Below, in pieces: positions 31,202-42,270 of a stretch of 64,000 bases of DNA (positions within the stretch are counted from its first letter, which is position 1; the number at the start of each line of letters is the position of its first letter). The position numbers and the translations under genes are program-made. This DNA comes from JALZKA01 sp963725035 (lineage in GTDB: Bacteria > Actinomycetota > Thermoleophilia > Solirubrobacterales > 70-9): positions 248,001-312,000 of the forward strand of contig CAVRWX010000011.1 of the NCBI GenBank assembly GCA_963725035.1. The letters run 5' to 3'. The notes beneath the pieces were generated by a model. That model did no database searches. It saw nothing but the letters and a program-made list of their open reading frames with translations, and had not been told where the DNA came from.

Positions 31202-31261
31202 TCCCGGAGTTTCCGGCTTGTCCAAGCAGGATTCGACCGACACCCGGCGTACGATCTATTC

Positions 31262-32623
31262 GTGACGAAGGGGAATGCGCTTGAGAGGCTGAAGGAGGCG
31301 GCCGAGGCATCGGGTCTCGTCGATTCCACCTCCGATGGCGTGGTGATGGTCTCGGGCGGCGCCGATTCGGCCTGCGCGGCCGCAGCGCTCGCGCAGATCG
31401 TCGGCCCCGAGCGGATCCATGCGCTCCACGTCAACTACGGCCTCCGCGACGCTGCGAACTCGGACGAGCAGACCGCCCGCCGCCTCTGCGCTGCGCTGCG
31501 GATCGACCTCCACGTCGAGCGCGTTGGCAAGGTCGACCTTGGACCGGGGAACCTCCAGGCGGCTGCCCGCGCCGCTCGCTACCTCGCCGCCGAGCGGCTG
31601 CGCACCCGCTTCGGCGTGACCTGGATCGCCACCGGTCATACGCGCTCCGACGTCGCCGAGACGGTCGTGTACCGCCTCGCGAAGTCGCCGGGCTCCCGCG
31701 CGCTCCTTGGGATGAGTCCTCGATCGGGCCGTGTCATCCGCCCGCTCCTCAGCCTTTCGCGGGAAGAGACGCGGGCGCTGGCCGCAGCTGCGGGCCTGCC
31801 CTTCGCAGACGATGAGTCGAACCTCGATCCAGCTTTTGCCCGCAACCGGATCCGGGCCGAGGTCCTGCCGGCACTCGCGAGCCTCAGCCCGGAGACCGAG
31901 CGGAACATCGCCGAGACCAGGGCCGAACTGGGGGAGGAGGCGGCGTTGCTCGAGCGGGTCGCGTTCGACGCGCTGGAGCGCGCCGGCACCGGAGCCTCTG
32001 AGACCAGCCTCGACGCCCGGGCTCTGCGCGTCTGGGAGCCCGCCCTTCAGCGCCTCGCGCTCCGCTCATTGGCCGAACGCGCGTCCGGCCGCCAGGTCGC
32101 GCTCGGGCGTTCGCGCGCCGCCGAGATCGCGCGCCTCGCCGCTGAGCCAGAGGGTGGAGAGATCCAGATCGGTGGCGGGATCAGCGCGTTGTGCGAGTCG
32201 GGCACCGTGTCCTTCCGCGTGATGGACCCGCTCGACGCCGCCCCCGAGCCCACCACGGGGCTACTGACGCTTCCGGGCCGCTGCCAGGTCGGCGAGTGGG
32301 AAGTCAGAGCAGAGCTTCACCCCGCACCCGTGGCGCCTGCCGGCCCCGAGCTCGCGACGCTCGACGCCGCCTCGCTCGGCGAACCCCTCCACGTTCGCAC
32401 GTGGCTCAAGGGCGACCGCATCCGCCCGCTCGGCATGGATGGCTCGAAGACGCTCGGCGACCTCTTTGCCGACCGCGGCGTCCCGCGCTCGCAACGCACC
32501 CGCGTCCCGGTCGTCACCTGCGGCGACCGCGTCGCCTGGGTGGCGGGAGTCGCCGTATCCGACGACTTCCGCCTCGGCGCCGACACCACCTCGGCCGCCG
32601 TCATCACCGCGCGCCCCCTTTAG
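31262..32623 (+). CDS. tilS: tRNA(Ile)-lysidine synthase
   Basis: 453 residues, GTG start. N-terminal PP-loop ATPase with VVMVSGGADSACAAAALAQI (the SGGxDS loop). LHVNYGLRDAANSDE, WIATGHTRSDVAETVVYRLA and DESNLDPAFARNRIRAEVLP are all TilS landmarks. The C-terminal TilS domain follows (LGEPLHVRTWLKGDRIRPLG, VPRSQRTRVPVVTCGDRVAW). The enzyme converts the wobble cytidine of tRNA-Ile(CAU) to lysidine so that it reads AUA. It starts the tilS-hpt-ftsH trio that is conserved in Bacillus and actinobacteria. Confidence 0.95.
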   Translation: MTKGNALERLKEAAEASGLVDSTSDGVVMVSGGADSACAAAALAQIVGPERIHALHVNYGLRDAANSDEQTARRLCAALRIDLHVERVGKVDLGPGNLQAAARAARYLAAERLRTRFGVTWIATGHTRSDVAETVVYRLAKSPGSRALLGMSPRSGRVIRPLLSLSREETRALAAAAGLPFADDESNLDPAFARNRIRAEVLPALASLSPETERNIAETRAELGEEAALLERVAFDALERAGTGASETSLDARALRVWEPALQRLALRSLAERASGRQVALGRSRAAEIARLAAEPEGGEIQIGGGISALCESGTVSFRVMDPLDAAPEPTTGLLTLPGRCQVGEWEVRAELHPAPVAPAGPELATLDAASLGEPLHVRTWLKGDRIRPLGMDGSKTLGDLFADRGVPRSQRTRVPVVTCGDRVAWVAGVAVSDDFRLGADTTSAAVITARPL

Positions 32624-32633
32624 TCTCTGGCGC

Positions 32634-33161
32634 GTGAACGATCCCGCGATCGGCGAGATCCTCGTGTCCGAGGACGATCTCAAGGCGCGCGTCGCCGCTC
32701 TGGGGGCGGAGATCAGCCGCGACTACGACGGGCGCGACCTCTTCATGGTCGGCGTGCTTAAGGGCGCCGTCCTCTTCATCGCCGACCTGATGCGCGAGCT
32801 CACGGTCCCGTGCGAGATCGACTTCATGGCCGTCTCCAGCTACGGCTCGGAGACGGACTCCTCGGGCGTCGTGCGGATCATGAAGGACCTCGATGCGCCG
32901 ATCGAGGACCGCGAGGTCCTGATCGTCGAGGACATCATCGACTCAGGCCTCACGCTCCACTACCTGATGAAGAACCTCAGGGCCCGGAACCCACGCTCGC
33001 TGGAGGTCTGCGCGCTCCTGACGAAGCCCGAGCGCAGGCGGGTGGACCTGCCAATCAAGTACGTCGGATTCGAGATTCCCAACCGCTTCGCCATCGGGTA
33101 CGGGCTCGACCACGCTCAGCGCCTGCGCAACCTTCCGTACGTGGCTGCGTTAGACACTTAG
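32634..33161 (+). CDS. hpt: hypoxanthine phosphoribosyltransferase
   Basis: 175 residues from the GTG at 32634, ten bases after the tilS stop; the frame extension to 32439 overlaps tilS. Purine salvage: hypoxanthine or guanine plus PRPP gives IMP or GMP. The PRPP-binding loop is VLIVEDIIDSGLTLHYL, and the N-terminal FMVGVLKGAVLFIADLMREL and C-terminal KYVGFEIPNRFAIGYGLDHA complete the HPRT pattern. Full length for bacterial Hpt. Confidence 0.95.
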   Translation: MNDPAIGEILVSEDDLKARVAALGAEISRDYDGRDLFMVGVLKGAVLFIADLMRELTVPCEIDFMAVSSYGSETDSSGVVRIMKDLDAPIEDREVLIVEDIIDSGLTLHYLMKNLRARNPRSLEVCALLTKPERRRVDLPIKYVGFEIPNRFAIGYGLDHAQRLRNLPYVAALDT

Positions 33162-33291
33162 GAGTACCTGGATCCGTTGCTACGCTGATCTGAGCGTTGC
33201 GGGACCACGAAATCCTTTTAATCATGCCTTTTTCGAGCACGGCTGACAGCCCTAGTCCCGCTCCGGCGGATCGGACCCCTGGGAGCCCCGC

Positions 33292-35262
<1,971 letters not shown>

Positions 35263-35283
35263 CCGGCGCTAGCGTCATCGCCC

Positions 35284-36090
35284 ATGCGCGTCATGGGCAT
35301 CGTCAACGTCACGCCCGATTCGTTTTCCGACGGTGGGCTCTATCTCGACGCCGATGCGGCGATCGCCCATGGGCTCGAGCTTGCTGCCGCAGGTGCGGAT
35401 GTCCTGGACATCGGCGGTGAGTCGACTCGGCCCGGCGCCGAGCCAGTGGGCGCCGAGGAGGAGGTCCGGCGCACGGAGCCGGTTGTCAAGGCGCTCGCCG
35501 AGGCCGGATATTCGGTCTCGATCGACACCTCCAAGGCCGAGGTGGCCGCGGCGGCTCTCAACGCTGGTGCCCGGATCGTCAACGACGTCACGGCGTTCCG
35601 GGGCGATCCCGACATCGCCGCGCTCTGCGCTGAGCGCGGCTGCGAGGTGGTGCTGATGCACATGCTCGGAACGCCGCGGACGATGCAGGAAGACCCCCGC
35701 TACGAAGACGTCGTGGACGACGTCAAGGCGTTTCTCTCCGAGCGGGTCGAGTCAGCCGTCGTCGCCGGCGTTGCCGAGGAGCGCATCTGGATCGACCCAG
35801 GCATCGGCTTCGGCAAGACGCTCGAGCACAACCTCGAGCTTCTGCGCCGCCTCGGCGAGCTGCGGGACCTCGGCCGGCCGATCATCGTCGGCACGTCTCG
35901 CAAACGCTTCATCGGCGCGATCACCGGGCGCGAGGCGGACGAGCGGATCGGCGGGACGGTCGCGTCGAACGTCCTTGCGCTCCTGAACGGCGCCGACGCG
36001 TTCCGCGTCCACGACGTCGCGGAGGTCAAGGAAGCCCTCGATGTCGCTGAGGCGCTCATCGGGCGCCGATCATGGAAGGCTGTCGCCTGA
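35284..36090 (+). CDS. folP: dihydropteroate synthase
   Basis: 268 residues. Condenses p-aminobenzoate with dihydropterin pyrophosphate; target of sulfonamides. Signatures: MGIVNVTPDSFSDGGLY, VLDIGGESTRPGAEPV, SIDTSKAEVAAAALNAGA, NDVTAF, RIWIDPGIGFGKTLEHNLEL and VGTSRKRFIGAITG. It is 21 bases after ftsH. Its TGA overlaps an ATG that opens an 18-codon frame (36090-36146), probably insignificant. folB and folK follow. Confidence 0.96.
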   Translation: MRVMGIVNVTPDSFSDGGLYLDADAAIAHGLELAAAGADVLDIGGESTRPGAEPVGAEEEVRRTEPVVKALAEAGYSVSIDTSKAEVAAAALNAGARIVNDVTAFRGDPDIAALCAERGCEVVLMHMLGTPRTMQEDPRYEDVVDDVKAFLSERVESAVVAGVAEERIWIDPGIGFGKTLEHNLELLRRLGELRDLGRPIIVGTSRKRFIGAITGREADERIGGTVASNVLALLNGADAFRVHDVAEVKEALDVAEALIGRRSWKAVA

Positions 36091-36155
36091 TGGACTTCGG
36101 CGTCGCCACCCAGTTCGCCGCTGCGATGACCGAGTTCAAGGGATAGATTCACGCC

Positions 36156-36575
36156 ATGGAGGCAGGTGGCAACCCCTTCGACGTGAGCGTCGACGTCGAG
36201 CTTCGAGGGCTGTCCATCTTCACCCACCACGGCGTCACCGACGCCGAGCAGGAGATCGGCCAGCGGCTGGAGTTCGACGTCACCTTCGATGTCCCGGACT
36301 GCGATGCGGTCCTGACCGACCGGGTCGAGGACACGATCGACTACGGAGTCGTGGCCGACATCGTCGCGCTGGCCGCCACGGAGAGGAGCTACCGCACCCT
36401 GGAGCGGCTCGCCCACGTCGTCGGCGAGCGCCTGATGGAGCGCTACCGCTCAGAAAGGGTCCGGGTCAGGGCCACCAAGCCCGAGCCTCCGCTTCCGCTC
36501 GCGATCGAAGAGGTATCCGTCGAGGTCCTGGTCGAGCGACCGCTCGAGCCGCCGGACGAGGACGAGGACGATTGA
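36156..36575 (+). CDS. folB: dihydroneopterin aldolase
   Basis: 139 residues; makes 6-hydroxymethyl-dihydropterin from dihydroneopterin. The family pattern VDVELRGLSIFTHHGVTDAE, then QEIGQRLEFDVTF, the VEDTIDYGVVADIV segment, and SYRTLERLAHVVGERLMERY is complete. The C-terminal extension PLEPPDEDEDD is an acidic tail. It overlaps folK by four bases (TTGA). Confidence 0.94.
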   Translation: MEAGGNPFDVSVDVELRGLSIFTHHGVTDAEQEIGQRLEFDVTFDVPDCDAVLTDRVEDTIDYGVVADIVALAATERSYRTLERLAHVVGERLMERYRSERVRVRATKPEPPLPLAIEEVSVEVLVERPLEPPDEDEDD

Positions 36576-37083
36576 CGGCGCGGACCGGCTACCTCGGTCT
36601 CGGCTCGAACGTCGGCGAGCGCGCCGAGAACATCGCGAAGGCGCTCGAGCTGCTCGGAAGCCACGGCGTCGACGGTCGAGGCGGTCTCGTCGCTCTACGA
36701 GACCGAGCCGGTCGGCGAGATCCTCGACCAGCCGGACTTCCTGAACGCCGCCGCGCGCATCTCCACCGACCTCGAGCCTCTCGACCTCCTCGACGTCTGC
36801 AAGGCGGTCGAGGTCGAGCTGGGCCGCGTCTTCGCCGGCCCGCGCCACGGCCCCCGCCCGATCGACGTGGACGTGCTGCTCCTCGGCGACGTCGAGCTGG
36901 AGCACGAGCGCCTCACGCTGCCGCACGCCGAGGTGACCTCGCCGGCTCTTCGTCCTCGCGCCCCTCCTGGAGCTCGAGCCCGAGCTCGCGCTGCCGAGCG
37001 GCGAGCGCATCGCCAGCCTCGCTGACGCCCTCCGCGACGGACCTAGCGTCGAGCGGGTCGGTGATTTACCTTGGCAAGCGTGA
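36572..37083 (+). CDS. folK: HPPK (6-hydroxymethyl-dihydropterin pyrophosphokinase), two frameshifts in this sequence
   Basis: Three reading frames together make one FolK protein of about 169 residues. The pieces are TGYLGLGSNVGERAENIAKALELL, then VEAVSSLYETEPVGEILDQP with DFLNAAARI and RHGPRPIDVDVLLLGD, then RLFVLAPLLELEPELALPSG to the TGA at 37083. One extra G near 36674 and one extra C near 36942 explain both shifts; removing them gives a length divisible by three. The enzyme transfers pyrophosphate from ATP to the pterin just before the FolP step. The TTG start overlaps folB. Confidence 0.85.
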
Positions 37084-37175
37084 CGAGGCCGGGGGCATGG
37101 AAGCGGATCGCGGCGGCGGCCGGGTTGACGGCGCTTGTAGTGGCCGGTCCGGCGCTGGCGAGCTCAATCCTGTAG
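37080..37175 (+). CDS. possible 31-residue peptide with signal-like sequence
   Basis: GTG at 37080 overlaps the folK stop (GTGA) and opens MTRPGAWKRIAAAAGLTALV followed by VAGPALASSIL. It has a basic start, a hydrophobic core and an A-L-A-like cleavage site, so it looks like a signal peptide or a tiny membrane peptide. It stops one base before the convergent gene ends. It could be a real microprotein or a leftover of a longer gene. Confidence 0.3.
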   Translation: MTRPGAWKRIAAAAGLTALVVAGPALASSIL

Positions 37176-37928
37176 TCAGCCGCTGATCGGCTCGAGCCAC
37201 TCCGCCGGCAGGATCGGCGGGACCTTGCCCGGGAAGCCGGGCACCAGGCGCTTGGACAGCTGACCGGCCGGACGTCCTTCGATCGCCGGGCGCAGGTCGT
37301 CCATCGTCATTGCCAGGCCGAGCCCTGACGCGATCTGGAAGTCCGCTGCGTTGGGAGGGTCGCCGCCAAGGACGCCGCCCTCGATCCAGTCGTCGATGCG
37401 GTCGAGCCATCCCGGGAACGCCGCGAGGTCGGCCTCGACGGCCTCGTCGGTCACGTCGTTGATCCGCAACTCCGCCGCGATGATCGGCGCTGCGGTCGCC
37501 ACGGCCAGACCGTGGGGGACACCGATCTTCGCCCCGTCGAGGTACGAGCGAAGCGGCTTGCGATCACGCTTGATCGCGTTCCAGAGGATGCGCCTCACCG
37601 CGTCCTGGAGGATCTCGTCGCCCCACCGCTCGGCGTCCTCGACCTGAACGCGCTGAGCAGGGTCCGCGGGGAAAAGTGGCGGGTCGGGTTGGATCTCGTC
37701 GAGAGCCTTCGAGATCTCGCGTGAGCCGGTGATGCGGCGGCCGTCGATGCGAAGAGAAGGGATCGTGATGCCCGGAAAGCGCATCACCTTGAGAACGCCT
37801 CGGCTGACGACGGGCATGAGGTCGCGACGCTTGTAGTCGATCCCCTTGTGCTCGAGCATCCGCCGCGCGGCCATGGCGGGATGGGAGCCGGGAATCACAT
37901 ACAGGGTGGGACGGGACACGCGGGGCAT
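37176..37928 (-). CDS. glutathione S-transferase N-terminal domain protein
   Basis: 250 residues from the ATG at 37928. The first 80 residues are a thioredoxin-like GST domain: RPTLYVIPGSHPAMAARRML, with KGIDYKRRDLM, MRFPGITIPSLRIDGRRI (cis-Pro region) and TGSREISKALDE, where the E-S-x-x-I element is replaced by SREIS. The C-terminal helical part is longer than usual and includes ERWGDEILQDAVRRILWNAI. The true substrate is unknown, since actinobacteria generally lack glutathione. It is divergent from coaX with 22 bases between starts. Confidence 0.8.
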   Translation of the reverse strand: MPRVSRPTLYVIPGSHPAMAARRMLEHKGIDYKRRDLMPVVSRGVLKVMRFPGITIPSLRIDGRRITGSREISKALDEIQPDPPLFPADPAQRVQVEDAERWGDEILQDAVRRILWNAIKRDRKPLRSYLDGAKIGVPHGLAVATAAPIIAAELRINDVTDEAVEADLAAFPGWLDRIDDWIEGGVLGGDPPNAADFQIASGLGLAMTMDDLRPAIEGRPAGQLSKRLVPGFPGKVPPILPAEWLEPISG

Positions 37929-37950
37929 CCTATTTCCCATACTTCGCGGC

Positions 37951-38718
37951 GTGCTTCTTGCCGTCGACGTTGGCAACACCCAGACGCACCTCGGCGCGTT
38001 CGAGGGCTCCGACCTGCGCGAGAACTGGCGCTTCCAGACTCGTGCCGGGATGACATCGGACGAGATCGCCGAGCGTATCTCGGGCTTCATGGATCTGAGC
38101 GGGTTGAACTTCCGCGACGTGGATGCGGTCTGTGTGTCCTCCGTTGTTCCCCCGCTCGGGAACCAGTACAGAACGGTTTGCGAGCGCTACCTCAACAACG
38201 GGGAGTGCCTACTCATCGGCCCCGGGATCAAGACTGGGATGCCGATCCGGATCGACAACCCCTACGAGGTCGGCGCGGACCGCCTTGTCAACTCGGTCGC
38301 CGCGTTCGAGCGATACGAGGGCGCGTGTGTGGTCGTCGACTTCGGCACCGGCATCAACTTCGACGCAGTCTCGGCCACCGGCGAATACCTGGGTGGCGCG
38401 ATCGCGCCGGGCGTCGAGATCTCGCTGACTGCCCTCGCCCAGCGGGGGGCCCGGATCCCGCAGATCGACCTCGCCAAGCCGGAGGCTGCCATCGGCAAGT
38501 CGACCCGCTCGGCGATCGAGTCGGGCGTCGTGTTCGGCTTCGCCGGCCTGATCGACGGCATCGCACGGCGCATCGTCGACGAGCTGGGGGAGGGGACGCC
38601 GATCATCGCCACGGGCGGGCTCGCCTCATCGATCGTCCCCTACTGCGAGACGATCTCCGAGATCGACGACCTCCTGACCCTCACGGGCCTGCGGATCATC
38701 TGGGAGCGAAACGCCTAA
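37951..38718 (+). CDS. coaX: type III pantothenate kinase
   Basis: 255 residues from the GTG at 37951. First step of coenzyme A synthesis. ASKHA fold motifs: LLAVDVGNTQTHLGAFEG (phosphate 1), DRLVNSVAAFERYEGACVVV (substrate and dimer region), DFGTGINFDAVSATGEYLGGAIAPG, and GKSTRSAIESGVVFGFAGLID. Full length. A -10-like CATACT at 37938 would give a leaderless transcript from the GTG. The stop lies in the loop of a strong hairpin shared with the convergent gene. Confidence 0.94.
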   Translation: MLLAVDVGNTQTHLGAFEGSDLRENWRFQTRAGMTSDEIAERISGFMDLSGLNFRDVDAVCVSSVVPPLGNQYRTVCERYLNNGECLLIGPGIKTGMPIRIDNPYEVGADRLVNSVAAFERYEGACVVVDFGTGINFDAVSATGEYLGGAIAPGVEISLTALAQRGARIPQIDLAKPEAAIGKSTRSAIESGVVFGFAGLIDGIARRIVDELGEGTPIIATGGLASSIVPYCETISEIDDLLTLTGLRIIWERNA

Positions 38719-38728
38719 AGCGTTTCGC
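38706..38728. terminator. bidirectional hairpin with both stop codons at its loop
   Basis: GCGAAACGC (38706-38714) and GCGTTTCGC (38720-38728) form a perfect nine-base stem around CTAAA. The loop carries the TAA of coaX and, on the other strand, the TAG of the convergent gene. No U-tract. It can stabilise the 3' ends of both transcripts. Confidence 0.6.
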
Positions 38729-39083
38729 GCTCCGGCATCGGCCCGGACGGCTCCGGAGGGTTCCGGAGCGGGCTCGCATAACCCTGGTAGCGGGCTCGGC
38801 GCCGGGCCAACGCGTAGTCCTCGGGCGGCAGGCTCGGGTTGGTGCGGGTCGACTTCGTGTGCGGCCCTGCGTGGTGCTTCAAGAGATAGGCGCGAAGGGT
38901 CGAACGGTGGTTACCGCAGGCGTAGACGTTCGGCCCGTACGGACCTCGCCCGTGCCAGATGAGCCACGCCCCGGGGCCTGCGTCGACGTACTCGCCGAAG
39001 CGGTGGTTGAGCAGTTGGCGCTCGATGGAGACCTGCGTGAGCGCGTCGGGCTCCGCGTCGCAGAAGTGACACCGAAAGACCAT
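38715..39083 (-). CDS. hypothetical protein with Cys motif
   Basis: 122 residues from the ATG at 39083 (MVFRCHFCDAEPD). An N-terminal C-x-x-C pair and a later C-G-N-H (VYACGNHRSTLRAYLLKHHA) could form one metal site. The middle part has aromatic residues (GAWLIWHGRGPYGPN). The C-terminal 40 residues are basic and proline-rich. I do not recognise it. The stop overlaps the coaX stop by four bases. Confidence 0.6.
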   Translation of the reverse strand: MVFRCHFCDAEPDALTQVSIERQLLNHRFGEYVDAGPGAWLIWHGRGPYGPNVYACGNHRSTLRAYLLKHHAGPHTKSTRTNPSLPPEDYALARRRARYQGYASPLRNPPEPSGPMPERETL

Positions 39084-39122
39084 TCGATAGGCCACCCCGT
39101 CAGAGTACCTACGCTCTTGGGC

Positions 39123-40130
39123 ATGGTCCAGCCCCCGCTGACAGACCCTTTTCGCATCGGTCCGGTCGAGATCCAGAACCGGGTGCTCCTGGCGCCGCTC
39201 GCCGGAGTCGGCAACTGGTTCGTACGCCTTCAGGCCAAGCGCCACGGCGCGGGCCTGGCCGTTTCGGAGATGGTCTCGAGCTACGCGCTCCACTACCGCA
39301 ACGAGCGCACGATGCGCGAGCTCCTCCGTATTCACCCCGACGAGCACCCAGTGTCCGTGCAGCTCTTCGGCCCGGACCCCGAGGCGATGCGCTCCGCGGC
39401 CTCGATGGTGGCCGAGGCGGGGGCCGACCTCCTCGACATCAACATGGGCTGCCCGGTCAGGAAGGTCCTGAAGACGGGCGCGGGCGCCGCGCTCCTGGAC
39501 GACCACGAACTCGCGCTCGAGGTTGCGCGAGCCGCCGGCGAGGGGTCGGGGCTGCCGGTCACGGTCAAGCTCCGCTCGGGCCTTCGGCCCGGCGACCGCT
39601 CGGGCTACGAGCTCGCGCTGCGGCTCGCATCCGAGGCAGGGGTCGCGGCGATCGGCTTCCATCCGCGCCCGGCGACCGTCCACCACAAGGGCCGTCCCGA
39701 CTACGCCCTTGCCGCCGAGCTCGTCGCTGAGCTTCGCCGCCGCGAGCTCGACTGTCCGATGGTCATCTCGGGCGGCTTGGGCGATGCCGCCAAGGCCCGC
39801 CACGCGTACGAGGCGTCGAACGCCGACGCCGTCATGGTCGCCCGGGGAGGCATGGGCAACCCGTGGATCTTCGAGGAGTTGACCGGGACTCGCGAGACGA
39901 TGCCCGAAAGCGATGAGGTCGTCGAGGAGCTGCGCTGGGTGCTCGATCGAGCGGCGGAGCACTGGGGCGAGGAACGCGCCGCCCGCAACCTGCGCAAGTT
40001 CTACCCCTGGTACCTGGAGCGCCTCGACGTGCACGGTCAGGCGGCCGACGAGTTCCAGCGAACGACCGATCTCAACCGGGTGCGCGAGCTCTTGGAAGAG
40101 GTCGAAACGGCAGTATCAAGCCCCGTTTAG
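39123..40130 (+). CDS. dus: tRNA-dihydrouridine synthase
   Basis: 335 residues from the ATG at 39123. FMN enzyme that reduces uridines in tRNA D-loops. Seen: VLLAPLAGVGNWFVRLQAKR, VQLFGPDPEAM, DINMGCPVRKVLKTGAGAAL with the catalytic Cys, VTVKLRSGL, GFHPRP, and VMVARGGMGNPWIFEEL near the flavin phosphate. A C-terminal helical RNA-binding domain ends with FYPWYLERLDV. The place between folate genes and lysS matches dusB (yacF) of B. subtilis. Confidence 0.94.
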   Translation: MVQPPLTDPFRIGPVEIQNRVLLAPLAGVGNWFVRLQAKRHGAGLAVSEMVSSYALHYRNERTMRELLRIHPDEHPVSVQLFGPDPEAMRSAASMVAEAGADLLDINMGCPVRKVLKTGAGAALLDDHELALEVARAAGEGSGLPVTVKLRSGLRPGDRSGYELALRLASEAGVAAIGFHPRPATVHHKGRPDYALAAELVAELRRRELDCPMVISGGLGDAAKARHAYEASNADAVMVARGGMGNPWIFEELTGTRETMPESDEVVEELRWVLDRAAEHWGEERAARNLRKFYPWYLERLDVHGQAADEFQRTTDLNRVRELLEEVETAVSSPV

Positions 40131-40236
40131 GCCCCCGGACTCGTCGCTATAATCGTCGGCTCTGCTCGACCCGCGCGCTCGTCTCAGAGCTTCGCGAATC
40201 GGGCGTCTTTTGCGTCAAGGAGAGATTCGGACTCAC

Positions 40237-40716
40237 ATGGCTCGCGAGATACCAATAACAAAGGAAGGCCTCAAGAAGCTCGAGGCCGATATCGCCGAGC
40301 TTTCGACCGTGCGCAGGCGCGAGGTCGCGGAGCGCATCAAGGAGGCCCGCGAGTTCGGCGACATCACCGAGAACTCCGAGTACGACGACGCGAAGAACGA
40401 GCAGGCCCTGCTCGAGCAGCGGATCGCCCAGCTCGAGGAGCGCCTTCGCCGCGCGATCGTGATCGACCAGAGGGCCATCGACACCGACTCGGTCTCGGTC
40501 GGCGTCATCGTCCACGTCAAGGATCAAAAGACCGGCGACTCACGCAAGTTCCAGATCGTCGGCCCCGCCGAGGCCAACCCGACCGAGCAGAAGCTCTCGA
40601 ACGAATCACCGATCGGCAAGGCGCTCCTGGGCCACAAGCGCAACGACATCGTCGCCGTCGACGTGCCGCGCGGGCCCAAGAAGAAGCTCAAGATCACCAA
40701 GATCGAGACGGCCTAG
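40237..40716 (+). CDS. greA: transcription elongation factor GreA
   Basis: 159 residues; the ATG at 40237 is preceded by AAGGAGAGA. The N-terminal coiled coil enters the RNA polymerase secondary channel and carries the acidic tip EAREFGDITENSEYDDAKNE. The C-terminal FKBP-like domain includes QKLSNESPIGKALLGHKRND. It rescues backtracked polymerase by stimulating transcript cleavage. A/T-richer DNA upstream (TATAATCG near 40150) may hold its promoter. lysS follows after 66 bases. Confidence 0.95.
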   Translation: MAREIPITKEGLKKLEADIAELSTVRRREVAERIKEAREFGDITENSEYDDAKNEQALLEQRIAQLEERLRRAIVIDQRAIDTDSVSVGVIVHVKDQKTGDSRKFQIVGPAEANPTEQKLSNESPIGKALLGHKRNDIVAVDVPRGPKKKLKITKIETA

Positions 40717-40782
40717 CCGAACCCGCTTGCGCGCTCGCACCGGCAGACCATTCGGCCGGCGAGCCAATAGGCTCGCCGCCGC

Positions 40783-42270
40783 GTGACCGACACTGACGAA
40801 AGCCCACCGGAGCGCGACGAGCCGGCGATCATCGCCGAGCGCCGCGCGAAGCTCGCGCGCCTGCGCGAGAGCGGCGTCGATCCGTTCCCGCACGAGTTCC
40901 AAGGTCGCGTGGACATTGCCCCCATACGCGCTGAGCACGACAGTCTGGAAGACGGCGAGGAGACCGACTCCTCGTACCGCGTCGCCGGGCGGATCGCCGC
41001 CAACCGCGACATGGGAAAGGTTGCGTTCCTCGACCTCGTCGACCGCACGGGCAAGATCCAGCTCCAGTCGCGCTCGGCCGATCTGGGTGACGGGCACGCC
41101 GCGCTCACCGGCCTCGACCTCGGCGACATCGTCGGCATCGAAGGCACCGCGTTCAAGAGCCGCAAGGGCGAGCTGACCCTCCGGGTGAACGACTGGACGC
41201 TCCTCGCCAAGAGCCTTCGGCCGCCGCCCGACAAGTGGTCGGGGCTCGAGGACACCGATCTTCGCTACCGCCACCGCGAGCAGGACCTGATCGCGAACCC
41301 CGAGGTACGCGAGCGCTTCATCAAGCGCGCAAAGGTGATCGCCGAGACCCGCATCTGGCTCGACGGCGAGGGCTTCGTCGAGGTCGAGACGCCCGTCCTC
41401 CAGCCGATCTACGGCGGTGCTCTCGCCAGGCCGTTCGTGACACACCACAACGCGCTCGACCGCGACCTCTACCTGCGGATCGCGACCGAGCTTTACCTGA
41501 AGCGCCTCATCGTCGGCGGGATCGAGCGCGTTTATGAGCTCGGCAAGGACTTCCGCAACGAGGGGATCTCGTTCAAGCACAACCCAGAGTTCACGATGGT
41601 CGAGTGGTACGAGGCCTACGCCGACTACAACGACGCGGCCGAGCGCCTCGAGGGCCTGGTGGCTCATGTGGCGCAGGCGACGCTCGGCACCACGACCGTC
41701 GAGCGCGACGGCGCCCGGATCGACCTCGCGCCCCCGTGGAAGCGCGTCACGCTCCGCGACGCGATCCGCGAGGAGACGGGGATCGACGTGATGGAGAACC
41801 ACGACCGCGAGTCGCTCGCGAAGGCGATGGACATCGAGCCGAAGGCTGAGCAGGGCTGGGGCAAGCTCGTGGACGATCTCCTCTCGAAGGCTGTCGAGCC
41901 GAAGGTCATCCAGCCGACCTTCATCACGGACTATCCGGTCGAGATGTCGCCGTTCGCCAAGGCGCACCGGACCGAGGAGGGGTTGGTCGAGCGCTGGGAG
42001 GCCTACGTCGGCGGGTTCGAGATCGCCAATGCGTTCACCGAGCTGAACGACCCGGACGAGCAGCGCCGCCGTTTCGAGGCGCAGGCCGAGGAGCTCAAGC
42101 GGGGAGACGTCGAGGCGCAGCCGATGGACGAGAACTACATCCATGCACTCGAGTCGGGCATGCCGCCCACGGGCGGCGTCGGCCTGGGAATCGATCGCCT
42201 GGTGATGCTCCTGACGGGGGCGAAGAACCTCCGCGAGGTCGTTCTCTTTCCCGCGATGCGCGGAGATTGA
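40783..42270 (+). CDS. lysS: lysyl-tRNA synthetase, class II
   Basis: 495 residues, GTG start. N-terminal OB-fold anticodon-binding domain (RVAGRIAANRDMGKVAFLDL). The class II catalytic core has motif 2 ELGKDFRNEGISFKHNPEF, with TMVEWYEAYADYND after it, and motif 3 GVGLGIDRLVMLLTG near the end. Class IIb LysS specific GGALARPFVTHHNALDRDLY is present. Normal length. lysS next to clpC is a shared feature of mycobacteria and Bacillus. Confidence 0.96.
   Translation: MTDTDESPPERDEPAIIAERRAKLARLRESGVDPFPHEFQGRVDIAPIRAEHDSLEDGEETDSSYRVAGRIAANRDMGKVAFLDLVDRTGKIQLQSRSADLGDGHAALTGLDLGDIVGIEGTAFKSRKGELTLRVNDWTLLAKSLRPPPDKWSGLEDTDLRYRHREQDLIANPEVRERFIKRAKVIAETRIWLDGEGFVEVETPVLQPIYGGALARPFVTHHNALDRDLYLRIATELYLKRLIVGGIERVYELGKDFRNEGISFKHNPEFTMVEWYEAYADYNDAAERLEGLVAHVAQATLGTTTVERDGARIDLAPPWKRVTLRDAIREETGIDVMENHDRESLAKAMDIEPKAEQGWGKLVDDLLSKAVEPKVIQPTFITDYPVEMSPFAKAHRTEEGLVERWEAYVGGFEIANAFTELNDPDEQRRRFEAQAEELKRGDVEAQPMDENYIHALESGMPPTGGVGLGIDRLVMLLTGAKNLREVVLFPAMRGD

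Noticed and set aside
36090..36146. 18-codon frame starting in the folP stop (TGATG)
   Set aside because: Too short, no hydrophobic or charged signature, and no ribosome site; probably chance overlap.
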